Shown here: positions 45,230 through 57,000 of the stretch, piece after piece
Layout: each line of letters begins with the position of its first letter
Position numbering within the stretch: the stretch's first letter is position 1
From: Pinus tabuliformis
Taxonomy: Eukaryota; Streptophyta; Pinopsida; Pinales; Pinaceae
NCBI GenBank assembly: GCA_031772625.1
Contig: CM062817.1
Coordinates: forward strand, 948,164,327-948,228,326
Length of the DNA stretch: 64,000 nt
Reading direction: 5' to 3'
Position numbers and translations under genes: made by a program
The notes under the pieces: model-generated
Told to the model about the DNA's origin: nothing
What the model saw: only the letters and a program-made list of their open reading frames with translations
The model's database searches: none

Positions 45230-46470
45230 TAATGAATTATCTCTGCTACAAAATGGTTGTTTTTGTGTTGTATATGATCCTAATTATATGTATTTTGACA
45301 TCATCTTTTACTTGCAGAATGGTACAACACTGTCACATCTTGAGGCCAAAAAGAAAAGAGTCTTAAGGCTCAAATCCACCCCATATCAACCAATTAATAA
45401 CATTCCTTTTAGAAAAAAAATATGACGGTGTATTACTTCATTGTTTAGAACAAGGTGATGCCTAGAAATTCCTCGAAAAACTCCATTCAAATCTTGCTAG
45501 TGGTCACATTGTCGGGGACACCACTACACACAAAGTATTAAGGGTTGGGTATTATTGGCCTACCTTATTTAAGGATGCACATGCGCTAGTACAAAAATGT
45601 GAAACATGCCAAAAAAACAGTGTTAGGGTTGAAAAAACCATATTTCCCCTTCATCCTATTACTGTTAAAGCTCCATTTCGACAGTGGGGCATAGACATTG
45701 TTAGTTCTATGAACCCTTTGTATTCTCAACAACATAAATATATCTTGATAGCTACATATTTTTTTACCAAATGAGTGGAGGAAATACCTCTATGAGTATT
45801 CAATGCTAAACATGTAATTGCATTTTTAGAGTCAAAATAGTGTTACTCATTTTGGAGTTACGGAACCATTAGTGTTTGATAATGCCTCTTATTTTGCTTC
45901 TCATGAATTGGATTCTAATGCCTCTGATAAAGATATTAAAAATATATACTCAACAAATTCCTACCCTCGAGGTAATGGTCTTAATGAGTCATGAAATAAA
46001 TATTTTTTTTAAAATCCTAAAAAGAACAATTTCTAAGCAGAATAAACATTGGCATACCAACCTTTTCAAAGCATTGGGGGTTGATTTGGTTACCCATGAA
46101 GCTACTATTGGGAATTCCCCCTTTTCCCTTATGGCAGAGTAGTCATATTACCTCCTAATATTTTCCTTCCTTCTTTGCATATGTCACAACAGGTCTAGGA
46201 AGTCAAGTCCTCTATGAAGTAGAATAGGTTAAATGCCTTGTTAAAATTAGAAGAAGAAGAGATCTATCAAAACATATTCAGGTAGGAGAATTAGTTTTAA
46301 AATGGGAATCACATGACGATAAAGGGGAACATTCCAAGTTTCAGAGGTTATGGCAAGGACCATTGATTGTTATAGAAAATATTACTCCTAATAAAATTCA
46401 TCTGCAAACACTGGATGAACGATTATAACACCTTCTGGTCAGTGCTCATTTTTTGAAGAAGTATTTTTAT
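45230..46470 (+). pseudogene. Element C integrase
   Basis: HHCC finger: HSNLASGHIVGDTTTHKVLR and CETCQ (near 45,490-45,610). Core: FRQWGIDIVSSM (first Asp) and FDNASYFAS (second Asp, near 45,880). The C-terminal part reads QVGELVLKWESHDDKGEHSK and FQRLWQGPLIVIENI, then SAHFLKKYF just before the downstream region. Several stops and frameshifts occur. Confidence 0.75.
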
Positions 46471-47563
46471 TGAGTCCCTCCAGGGATTCCATTTATCTAT
46501 AAATATTATTTCTTACATGTGCTTTCAGTTTGTTTTTTTTTTTGTTTCTCTTTTGATTTGTTTGGATTATTACATAGTCTAGACATGCATAATCTTGTCT
46601 GAAATATCTTAGCGAAATTTTAAAATTGATGTTATTTTTTTGTGCCTTAATTATTTCTTTGCTTTCTATCGTATCAAACAAACTTTGTGTTAAGAATTAT
46701 TTCTTGATTTAATTAGCACTACAAAAAATATTCTCAACAGTTTAATCTTCCTTTGTCAAGGGAACCCATGACATTATCAAGAAAATCTTAGTGATAAGAG
46801 TTTGATCAATATAAATTTTGTGATTTTCACACTTTTAACACCATTCTATCTCTTAAGAATATTTTTGGACTCAATTCTCTATTGGATGGGAAATTCCAGT
46901 TGAGATTCACATACAATTATTTATGGTTTCAACTTTTTGTTGTTTTCTTTTGTTGCAGTAAAAGTACTAAGGTAAAACTTATGAAAAAGACGTCTCTGCC
47001 AAGGTTATGAACACCTTCTGGGAGTAGTGACCCCATCTATGACATTAAGGATTCCAAATTTATATTTTTATAGGTATTGTGAATTAATATTATATGATCT
47101 ACATGTCATCCATCCCTTTATGGGGCTTCTAGGTCTGCTTGCCCAACAACTAATAATCTTAATGTTGTACCATGAACGTATAATAAGAAAAATGGGATCC
47201 TAATATCTAATTTGGATTAAACTGGTATTCTTGTCGAGGCTATGAATGCCTACTAGTAGCAGAGGAAATTCTTATGGTACCAAAGTCAAAACTACACCAC
47301 CATCCTGGTTATCCAATCTATCTTTAAACTTGGTTGGTTATTGGATTCTCTAAAAAAATTATTTGGATTCTTATTTATGACATTTATGTTTGTTATTTCT
47401 ATTTTGAACAAGTATTTATTAACAAATTAATTTTATACAAGTAGGGCTACAACAAACATTTCCAAATTATTTTGAAATTTATTTTCGTATAACATCTGCT
47501 CTTTGTCCTTCATTGAATTTATTTAAAGGTAGATATAACTAGTTCTTCTAGTGAATCACCAAT
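46471..47563 (+). other. Region between integrase and 3' LTR of element C, with two TATGAAY hairpins
   Basis: AAGGT-TATGAAC-ACCTT at about 47,001-47,017 and AGGC-TATGAAT-GCCT at about 47,237-47,251 share a 7-nt loop but have different paired stems. A counterpart exists in element D. The end (about 47,540-47,563) has AGTTCTTCTAGTGAATCACC then AAT, directly before TGTTGG of the LTR, and matches the same place in D. No ORF is seen. Confidence 0.65.
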
Positions 47564-50500
47564 TGTTGGAAGCCTAACTGATTTTTCTCTCATTTTCAAA
47601 ATGATATGGACCCTTTTCTTTCTATTTTCATTTTCGTTTTGATTTTTATAAATAATGTTTGAAGCATCCATCCTAATCTAGAATTTAATAAGACCTTCTA
47701 TTTGTGATTGCCACATTACCTTAACCCAAAATTCATTGCTTCATTTGCATATGTTGATTTTTGTTTATATCTTGATTATGAAGCAACAACGTAACCTATG
47801 TCCTTATATTATCCTATGTGTTTACACATCTTTATAACCTAGCCAATCTCGATTATGAAATTCTAGATTATGGTTTGTGTACATATATCCATATTAATCA
47901 TGTTGCATTTGAGTTGGTTCTGTGAATTTTTATTGGCTTTCTATCTTGTAACAATATTCATTTATTAAGGTTTGTATTCTTATATTACGATGCTTACATT
48001 TTTGTCAGTTTTACTGATTTCCCATTATACATTATATGGGATTGCATGGTTATGGAAAATCATTTAAATGTTGATTTTCGATGGTTTTCTCAATGCACAT
48101 TTGATATTGTTGGTATTTTTTTGATACAAGGACTAATTTCGCCTGTCATGTTATAACATTATAATATATTCTACTTGTAGCTATTTTTCACCATGCAAAA
48201 TTTGATCATATTATAACTTTGGGACTGAAATACATTTGGTGATATTATACTTGCATTTATGGTTCGATTATCACATTTAATGCTATAAAATATGGCTCTT
48301 TGTATAATTGACTTTTGATAATGTAAGTTTCGTTGGATTTTCATGTTTGAAACCATGTATAGTGGCGCAAAAATGGTTAAGTGGGATTTATTTTTGATAA
48401 CATGGTACTCTATACTCAACATGGAAGTCACAATTTATGACACATGTTCACATTTGAGATTGTGTTCATAACTCAAATCCCCATGCTGTAATACCCTCCA
48501 GTCATAATGATTATTTCGTGCTTCATTATGGAAATTTTTTATGATGTCTAACCAAGTAATTCCATAGGGTTTACCTCATGTATTTCCCTAGCCTCAACTC
48601 CTACTCTGACTTTCCCATCCACTCTACAAACTAGGTAGGTTTCAATCTTTCATTCGCTCATTCTCACTCATATTAAGCTTGAATCTAGCGAAAATTTCAC
48701 TAGGGTTTTAGCTATGCCACCATTAATTAGAACTCAGCTAGTGGGTAGTGATCTTATCATAGCATATGATGAATGCATGTCACTATTACAACTAGATGGT
48801 TGTTGGCAATTTATCTAGCTTTTCCAATGGTTTAACATGGGAGTGGTGAAAGCTTTAACTTCAAACTTCAATGGGAAATGGGTGAAGCTTGGAAACATGG
48901 AAATATTGGTTAATGTTGATTTTATAACTGAACCCACATGTCCACCACATGTGGTGAATGTTGGTCTAAGAATTTCCTTGTTCGTGACATCTTGTGGCAG
49001 AAATTTTCATCACATAAGGATTATGCCTATGATGTAAAATGTATCTCAGTATCCTATCTCATACTCAAGTAGAGGGTTTTATTTATTTGTTGTGTCACTA
49101 TATAACCTACGAGGGTCATTATTCTATGGTTATTTTTTACCATGTTCATTATTGATGATTTTCACTAGTCATAAGCTTAATTTTCCTTATATCTTGTATA
49201 AGATCCTAGCCAAAATGTTCAAGGTTGAGCAGTTAGAGCATCCAAACCATGATATGTCATTGTTTCACCATGGTCTTAGATGTATTTTAGTGAAACATTA
49301 TTTATCTAAAAACAACCATGAATGGAAAACTTTTCCTTTTCAAAATGGATACCAGGAACCCTTAGCTTCTGACCAACCTGGTGTGGCATCGAGCATCTTA
49401 CAAAATCCGCCATCTCCTGACTTGGCTTCATCTAAATTTTATGTCATTGAGGAAAATGAGCTTGAGAAGATTGTTTATGAGGAATGGTTCGATTTTTTGA
49501 TGATGATAGGGTTCAAAACCGTGATAGTCCACATGTTCATATTACTATGAATAGGGTTAAAGACACCTTGTTTCATCATACATAATTGAAAACAAAATCT
49601 AAGAAACGGGAAGAGAAGTCAAATTTCCAGGACTGTAACCCTCACACAACACCTACACATCAAGAGTTAGAAGGACATTTTAGTTAATATCTTGAGTCTA
49701 GAGCTAAGGTTAAACACGTAGAAAGGAAAGTATCTAGGTTGAGACGTAATAGGTGAAATAAATCCCTAGTCAAATAAGTGTTTGTGGATCTAGAAACAAA
49801 TACTTAGCCTGTGCAAAAAAGGACCAAACCCTAGACTGAAGATAGTTTTGATTTTCTTGATGATAGAAGAAATGCTCCCAATGTTGATCATATTTCGAGA
49901 AAATCTTCTTAGGACGATGCCTATTGTAATGAAAATTTATTAAATATGTATTTACATCATCAATTCTTAATTATTATGCCTTTCTTGAATGCTCAGATAA
50001 ACTAGTTGTTGTGAGAGCATGAACAACTCAAGGCGTCAAATCAAGCTAGGGAAAAACAAAGGGAATAGAAATATTCGAGTCTGGAAATAAAATCATAGTC
50101 CTTTGATACACATATTATTGTTTATTCATGCAAGGTCATATTGAGAGTCTCGCTAGATTTATATGATTCAAATCATGCTAAATAATGTTTTTATTGTTAA
50201 TCTATTTTTTATGATTTAAGATTTGAAGGTATGCTCTCACTATGATTTTTATTTCTAAAATTAAAAGGTTGGTACAGAGCCTAAGATTCTGAAACAACCC
50301 TCTTTTGTCAGCAATATTAATTATTGGTCTTGCTTTAAAGAAACAAATTGTAATAGGTTTTTCCTGTCGGCTAAAACATTGTTCTTGGCTTCTATGAAAC
50401 AAATTAGTCTAGATATACATGCGCCTATCACAAATCTAGTGAGGGATTCCTTTTAGTTCCTTTGTTTAATTTTTTTTATTAGTTGCGATATGAAAAACAG

Positions 50501-50934
50501 GCCAATTGAAAAATGTGTATTTTAACTTTAAAATAGTTTGGATTTTATAGTTCAAATTTATACATGGTTAGTAAAGGTACTTTTATATAAACCTCTCGTT
50601 TTGAAAGTAAAGGGGAGAGAATTTTTGGAGAAAGGAAATGCTGGTTAATTTTGTGACTCTAGAATATCATTAATAATAATCATGATTTTATGGACTTGGT
50701 ATGATTTAATTGCATATTCTTATTCTAATTATATGTTCCATAGTAATTTTTATTGTCTTCTTCATCCTATGTAATTTGACTTGTCAAGGTTTAGAAGGCA
50801 GGAGCTTTTTGTTTTGTGATTTGATTCTATAAACAAACAACAATGTTTATTTCAGTTGTTTTCTAATATACATTACCTCATTTTTTATTTATTCACGCTC
50901 AATCGATATCACTCTCCAGTGACTTGTGTCCAAT
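47564..50934 (+). repeat. 3' LTR of element C, cut by element D
   Basis: Begins TGTTGGAAGCC. It matches 28,963-30,436 and 37,674-39,556 in order. It stops at 50,934 where element D begins with TGAAGG. The last 0.9 kb of the LTR is missing from the window. Confidence 0.8.
48714..50100 (+). pseudogene. LTR-borne ORF of element C, copy in the 3' LTR
   Basis: ATG at 48,714 (MPPLIRTQLVGSDLIIAYDE), about 1150 bp into the LTR, is the homologue of 30,117. It has FNGKWVKLGNMEILVNVD, a frameshift near 48,950, FTSHKLNFPYILYKILAKM and SLFHHGLRCILVKHYLS. FPFQNGYQEPLASDQPGVAS comes next, then an acidic part and a coil-like tail near 50,020. This copy is not split. Function is unknown, and a structural or nucleic-acid-binding role would be guesswork. 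Confidence 0.65.
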
Positions 50935-52539
50935 TGAAGGCTCCAAAATCGTTGCCTCAACAAGGGGGATAACCACCTGGTCCGGACCTTGGGACAACTC
51001 CTTTTCCGTTTGAAATAGTGGCTCTGACTGGGGATGATGGGACCATTTTCCCAATTTATTTTTGTGCTTGTGCTAATGGGATGATGTTTTTTGAGATTTT
51101 TGGAGTAATAATTAGCCTCAAACTAATCTAATTTAAATAATAATCATGTGTAGTTTTTCATAATCAAAAATATTTATCTAACTATAACTATCCCAAGAGT
51201 AACATGATATATGAGATCTAAAATGGTGTCTGAAAGGAATTAATAATAAATATCATTCAATTATGATAAGAAGACAATTCGTTTAACAATGATCATTTCG
51301 TATAAAAATTTAGCCGAAATGATATGAGAGATATATCGCATAAAAATCATTCATGTATTTAGCATAAACTATAAATCATCATTATACAATAGTGAAATAA
51401 TGACAATTAGAAATTCAAACTTTCATACATAAATAACTTGAAGATAATGTATTTCTTGACACATAAGTATAAAGGATTAAGAGATAAAAGTACCATTTAT
51501 AATACGTTCTCATCATGTGCTCCAACAATATTGATCTATTTTCAAATCATCCAGCATCATTTAAGAGTATAGAAGTGCAATTTCATTAGAAGATGTCAAA
51601 TTCAAGTAGAAAATAAATCGCGTTCCATTAATTTCATGAGAACTTCCTCAAAGGGATAGAAGTGCATGTTCTGAAGAATGTTTCTGATAAAATTTCTCGA
51701 CCTCTCTCTAAACTCATGAGACGGGTTTAAGTACTAACTTATGAAACTAAAAATAGATTATTACATAAAAAGTTGAGGAGGTTTAAATGACCTGCCTCAA
51801 TTTAAGCAAAATAAAACAAAAATAGAGATGTGCATAATGACTAATCCTGCATTCGATCTTTCAGATCGCAAATATCAAGCATGGTCTTGAGGAGTGTAGG
51901 TTGGATGACTTCGGCTTTCATTTGTCCTGTAAACACAACATTGATGAGCACTAGCACCATTTTCTGTGTAGAAACAATTAGGCATTTGAAGGTCATAGAC
52001 TAGCTATGCAGTTTTACCAGATATTACCAATATGCCTCCCAGTTTAACCTAGTCACTTCCCTAATTTCTTTTGTTCATTCTTCTACTACCTGTTTCCACT
52101 GTAATTCAAGTTGTTTTACATTCGAAAGGAAACCAGGAGTGGTCTCTGCCACAAGATTAGCACAATGCAAATTTTCATTTACACTTTCAATGACATTGTT
52201 TGCCGCTGCTACCACATCCTCTGTTGCATGTTCTGCCTCTCTGACCTAAGAACCCAACTTGCAAATAAAATATCCTTATGTGATTCATCTAGTTTGGGCA
52301 TGTCAACTCTTCTCCCATTATCAGAATTTTGTCAATTTATGAAATATGAAACCTTTTTAAGAATTTCATAATATTCAAGTCACATTTCCATAGCTTGGCT
52401 TGTTAATTTGTCGCTTATTTCGCAGTGAGAGTTCCACTGCGAGATTTTTTGGCATAGAAATTATTTTTAGTGTGTGAGTTAGGAGTGGATACTAATGCTT
52501 CAGTGACAAACTGATTGATATTTGGGTCATCCTTATCTA

Positions 52540-54867
52540 GATTTATTATGCTCTATATCTATGCCTTCTTACCTTCCAAGCTCCTTTGATGTTCTATTTG
52601 CATTTGTTGGAACTCCTGTTGTAGCTTAGCCAATTGTATTTCTGCTTGTTGGTTGGTTTTCGCTTGCTGTAACTACTGTTCTAGTGACAAATTTTTGTTT
52701 TCTTTTTATTTAAGCAACAGATGTACCTATGTTGCTCTGTCAATGGTTGTCATAGCGTATGCACCTGTGAACTACAAGATCCTGGTGAGGTTGGCCGATG
52801 GGTCAGTGGATGAGTCTTTCCAAAGGACATCCATCGGCTCATTGTCTGGAGTGGTAGAAGTTGTGGATTCCAATTTTATTTTATTTCTCTGTCTTTTAAC
52901 ATCGGCCTTGTGATGTGGGTTATAAAATACATCAAGAGGGGGAATTTCTTTTATTCTTAAAACAATATCAGAGGTGGGGGTAACAGGAATCTATTCTATT
53001 TCATAAGTATTCACAGTTCCCCTTGTTATAATTTCCGGAGTTGCTTCGTGATATGTCATTTGCGTCTCCAGTGCTTGTTCCCCCGTGTTGAGTTTTTTAT
53101 TGAAATTATCCCACTCCTCTTCAAAATTAATTACTTGAGGATTTATTAGATGTATAGAGGGAGTATGGGTTTCAATCTACTTGATGGTCGAACTCTGTTC
53201 ATCTGTCTTTACTGCAAAATGGGCTATATCCTGGATTGATTCCCTACTCCTGCTTTTCTTATTTTTTGAAGACTTCTCAGATCCGTTGGCAGATTTCTCT
53301 CGGGATTCCTTTCTAGAATTAGTTTCAGATTTTTCCTTAGAGTCACCATCTGTGCTTACACTAGGAGTGGGCTCCCTTATTTGTTCAATTAACAATTGGT
53401 CCAATGGGACCTTTGATAATCTATTTTCTCTATAGTTATAAAATGCTTCAAGACCCTCTTGATCAAAAAGTATCTATGCCATATGCTTCACTTCTTTGAA
53501 GGTATTATTTTGTAAGAAAACATCATCAAATGGGTCCTTCTCATTGCTAAATATCTTTATTTTGACCATAGTAGTAAAATCCTTGAATATACCGAATGGG
53601 TCGTATTATCTTCCGAGGAACTTAGGTAATCGTATAGACAACATATTATCTACTTCCTTGAAGCCATGTCCAAGTTCATGTAATGCAAACACTCCACATG
53701 ACACAGGAAATTGAGGCCAAATGACCTTCTTTGAATCCTTCAATGTTTTGTTCATCCCTCCTTCACTGCATATCTCATAGGTTATCTCTCTAGCCATTAA
53801 TTTATTTGGGACATAGAAAGGGAGAACATGGGGAGAGGCGATGCTGCTAAATACTCTAATATATGTAAATATCTCTTCCCCGAACCATCAGGCTACTGGA
53901 AGGATGTCTATCTCGGCCTCTTACGAGAATTTGGGGGCATCTTGATTATAAATTCGTTTATGGATAGGAAGCATAACCTTGTGACAAATCTTGAAAAAAT
54001 GTGGTTCAAAATTGGATTCCCACAAGTCATTGTGGTGGATGTGAATAGGAAGTGGATCTTGAATATTCCACTTCCATCCCATAAGATGGAATTTAGAACC
54101 AAAACAAATAGCTTCCATAACATAAGCACACATGAAAAATGGAGGGTAAACCCTCAAAGCAATACTTATTTTCCTTCTATACTCTATAATTGCTTTAGCT
54201 AAATTATCACACAGGAATGTGACCAATCTATTATTGTTGCATTAATGGATGCATCTATTAAGGGCAACCATTCTGTGGAGAATTTGTTACTGTCGGGTTT
54301 TCCAAATAGTTTACAAAGCATAGCCACAACAAAATATAAAGGGGAACAAACAGATGCAGTGGCGCACATACCATTTTTGTCTTTCTTGATTCTTTCATCA
54401 TTATTTGACCAATTCTTTGTGTAGTCCACCAGGTCCTCATTTTCTTTGATGAATTTGTCAACAAATTTCCTATTGTAGGTAACTTGTGGCTCCAGTAGGT
54501 GGTACATAAGCCTTAGGTTATCTGGAGTGAAAGATCTTATAACTTCCTGACCTCCTGTTTTTAATTCTCTGTCAGATATATCAGCATCATCAATGATCCA
54601 CTTAACCATGTCGGTATAGGGGATTATTTTTGGTCGTGTGACTCTTCAGTGTAGAAATGAGCACGCAATATAATCTATGGAAGCATCATAGGAATCACTC
54701 CCATCAACTGTAATCGTTGTCTCAAGAATCCTTGGTTGTTCTTCCTCCAGTAACTGATACATAGCCTCCCATGTAGACGTCCCTGCTTCCCTATTACATG
54801 TAGTATCCGTGAACAGAGGAGTCATTTCTGACTTCTCAGAGGCGACTACTTTCCCTTTCTTCACCAT
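52540..54867 (-). pseudogene. LTR-borne ORF of element D
   Basis: Starts at 54,867 (MVKKGKVVASEKSEMTPLFT), about 1015 bp into the LTR. It continues MVKWIIDDADISDRELKTGG, NLRLMYHLLEPQVTYNRKFV, ATASVCSPLYFVVAMLCKLF and, after a frameshift near 54,210, YPPFFMCAYVMEAICFGSKF and WNIQDPLPIHIHHNDLWESN. Then VIWPQFPVSCGVFALHELGH and RLPKFLGR follow. A Ser/Lys/Arg-rich low-complexity part (53,177-53,404) and a Gln-rich coil (near 52,570-52,690, QLAKLQQEFQQMQIEHQRSL) complete it. It would make roughly 650-750 residues. Few stops interrupt it for its age. The family is not recognised with certainty. Confidence 0.7.
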
Positions 54868-55189
54868 TGCTTTCGGCTCCCTATTCTGTGGCTTTTTCCT
54901 AAAAGTTTCAAGAGGAACAGTTTATTGGATAAAAATGATACTGAACGTAGGAATGAATTGATGAAGAAAACCAGTAAAGGTGATAAAGGTGTTTTATTTG
55001 AAATCACATAAGAAGATATAAAATCACTCTAAATGGCCTTTCACACATAAATGCAGTTACTTCTTCATAAATTCCCACTAATGATCTGTTATCCTTTAAC
55101 TTGAATGTCCATAAATATTCACATCATAAATCGGGAAACAATCTCCTAGGGTGGTGAGCCTTCAAACTGTGATAATAGTGATTTTGTGA

Positions 55190-55570
55190 TTTGCAAAGCA
55201 ATATCGCAGATCGCTATATCGCATAATTCATTTTTTGTTTAACTTACCATTTTTTGAGTTTGTGCGAAATGCGATATGCGAGAAACAAGCATCGTCACTT
55301 TTCGGGATTCTTTTTAATGAATAATGGACCTCTGCATGTGTTGGTGGAAAGATTAAGAGGCAGGTCTAGGTTGAGATCGCATTTTGCAATATCAGCATAT
55401 AATAGGTTGAGGCTTGTGTCATATGATTGAAATGCGATGCGAGAAGGCTATTATACCATCGAAATTTTGAAGATCGTAATCTCGCAAATCGCAATACTTC
55501 AGGGCATCTTCTTAAGAGAATTCTTTTATAAATAGTGATGTTGCGATGTGAGACATTAGCCTTTTAAAGA
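55190..55570 (-). promoter_or_regulatory. Cluster of GCGAT/ATCGC motifs in the U3 of element D
   Basis: More than ten GCGAT or ATCGC pentamers lie within about 380 bp, for example ATCGCAGATCGCTATATCGC near 55,203 and GCGAAATGCGATATGCGAG near 55,265. They also occur near 55,377, 55,431, 55,483 and 55,548. Position is about 0.3-0.7 kb from the LTR start, upstream of the LTR-borne ORF, as expected for promoter or enhancer repeats. Function is inferred. Confidence 0.5.
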
Positions 55571-55882
55571 AGTTTTAAGGACTTTCTAACGTTATGACCT
55601 TTTTCCAAATATAGATTTCCTTTTTTGATTGTTTCATCATAGATCATGGTGGGTTAGAAAGGTATCGTTTGTGATGCATTTCATGGTAAATAAGAAAAAG
55701 TAGCACTTTTAATGGTTTTATGGGTTTTATTTGATATCTTGATTTATTCTAAAAATAAAAGAAATACCTACATGCTAGGATTGATTTTTTGGGTATATAC
55801 ATTTTTTGAAAGGGTCCCCATTTATTAAAGTAATAGTTTACTACTAACATTAGTAAATGGGGGGTTGTTGACAAGCACAACA

Positions 55883-57000
55883 ATTGGCGATTCACTTGGA
55901 AGAACCAGTTATCTCTGAGAGTTTTTTTTAATTTCTAAAACTTCTAAAATAAAAGATAGATTTGAAAATAAAACCAAATTGCATGGAATACAAGGTAAGT
56001 AGTATTGCTCATTTATTAATAAACAACATCTACTCTAACTATCTTTCTTCTGATTGCCCTTTTCTCACAGATAGTCCTTTTACCTACATCAACCATTACT
56101 TGGTTATAAAAATAAAAGCAAAAGAATCTCGTTAGACCAGTCTTGGTATACTCATTTGTCATAGGTAGAGCCTCTGCTACCAACAGGCGTTCATAGCCTC
56201 GACACTGTTACCTGTTACCCAACAATGATTCAGTATCCCACTTAAGTAAGAATACAATTTTACAAATAAATTATTATGTATACTTGATGCTTTCTTTATT
56301 TTATTGAAGTAATTCATTCTTCTTTTATTTCTTAAAGGAAAATGTCTTTGTTTGGTGGCCAAAATTGACAATGCCATTCAGTTGATTTGTAACTGAACTG
56401 AACAATCTGGCTCTTGATGAGACCCCTTATCTTTTGATTGATCAATCTCAAGCCATTACCCTGTTTTTATATTCAATATTGGTAATGTCAGTTAGTTGTA
56501 ATCTTATGATCATGGTAAGTCGGCTCTTGATGACACCTCTTATCCTTTAAGTTTAAAGTATATTTTAGAATTACACTCTAAAATTGAAATCTACTTAAGT
56601 GGGGGTAATCATTGGCACCTTAAGATTTTCTGGACGACAGTTGTAGAGTTTAAAGATGCTTTTCCACAGAGAAACTCTTCTTTGTTATTGATACTTTTCC
56701 TGACTGATGTAAAGAAAATTTCTTTCTAAAGTTAAGTTTTATCAAAGATTGGATAATTTAGCATAAAAACAGGCAGTTTTGGAGCTGTAGCACTCAACTA
56801 TTTATTTCATGAATGAAGATTAATTGTCATAACCATTTCTACTTATACAAGCAAAAAACCAAAATTGAAAAGAGAAACTATCCTTCAGTAAAACCAAACG
56901 TAAATTTTTTCAACTTGTATTATTATTTAAAAAGAAAATTAACTAAAGAGTATACTATACAGTGATCAGAAGAGATCATCTTCTATGGAAAATATTTCTT
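55883..57000 (-). other. Region between integrase and 3' LTR of element D, with a TATGAAC hairpin
   Basis: On the minus strand AGGC-TATGAAC-GCCT (about 56,186-56,200) with downstream GTAGCAGAGG matches the second hairpin region of element C. Other repeats such as GGCTCTTGATGA occur twice near 56,410 and 56,522. No ORF is recognised. Confidence 0.6.

Larger units (their letters stand above)
28963..50934 (+). mobile_element. Element C: Tat-type Ty3/gypsy retrotransposon with giant LTRs
   Basis: The 5' LTR begins TGTTGGAAGCC at 28,963 inside the second LINE. The same sequence starts the 3' LTR at 47,564. The internal region (40,466-47,563) reads gag, protease, archaeal-type RNase H, RT, RNase H, integrase on the plus strand, all with stops and frameshifts. 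Two insertions break the element: a chromovirus in the 5' LTR and element D in the 3' LTR. Without them the LTR is about 4.27 kb and the whole element about 15.6 kb. The right end of the 3' LTR should lie beyond element D, outside the window. The left flank CGACC cannot be checked against its partner. Confidence 0.82.
50935..55882 (-). repeat. 3' LTR of element D, 4.9 kb
   Basis: The boundary at 55,882 is set by alignment with element C: the internal text GTGAATCGCCAAT is followed by TGTTGTGC here and by TGTTGGAA in C. The left boundary TGAAGG at 50,935 matches 62,984. It contains a long sense ORF and a GCGAT/ATCGC cluster. Confidence 0.8.
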
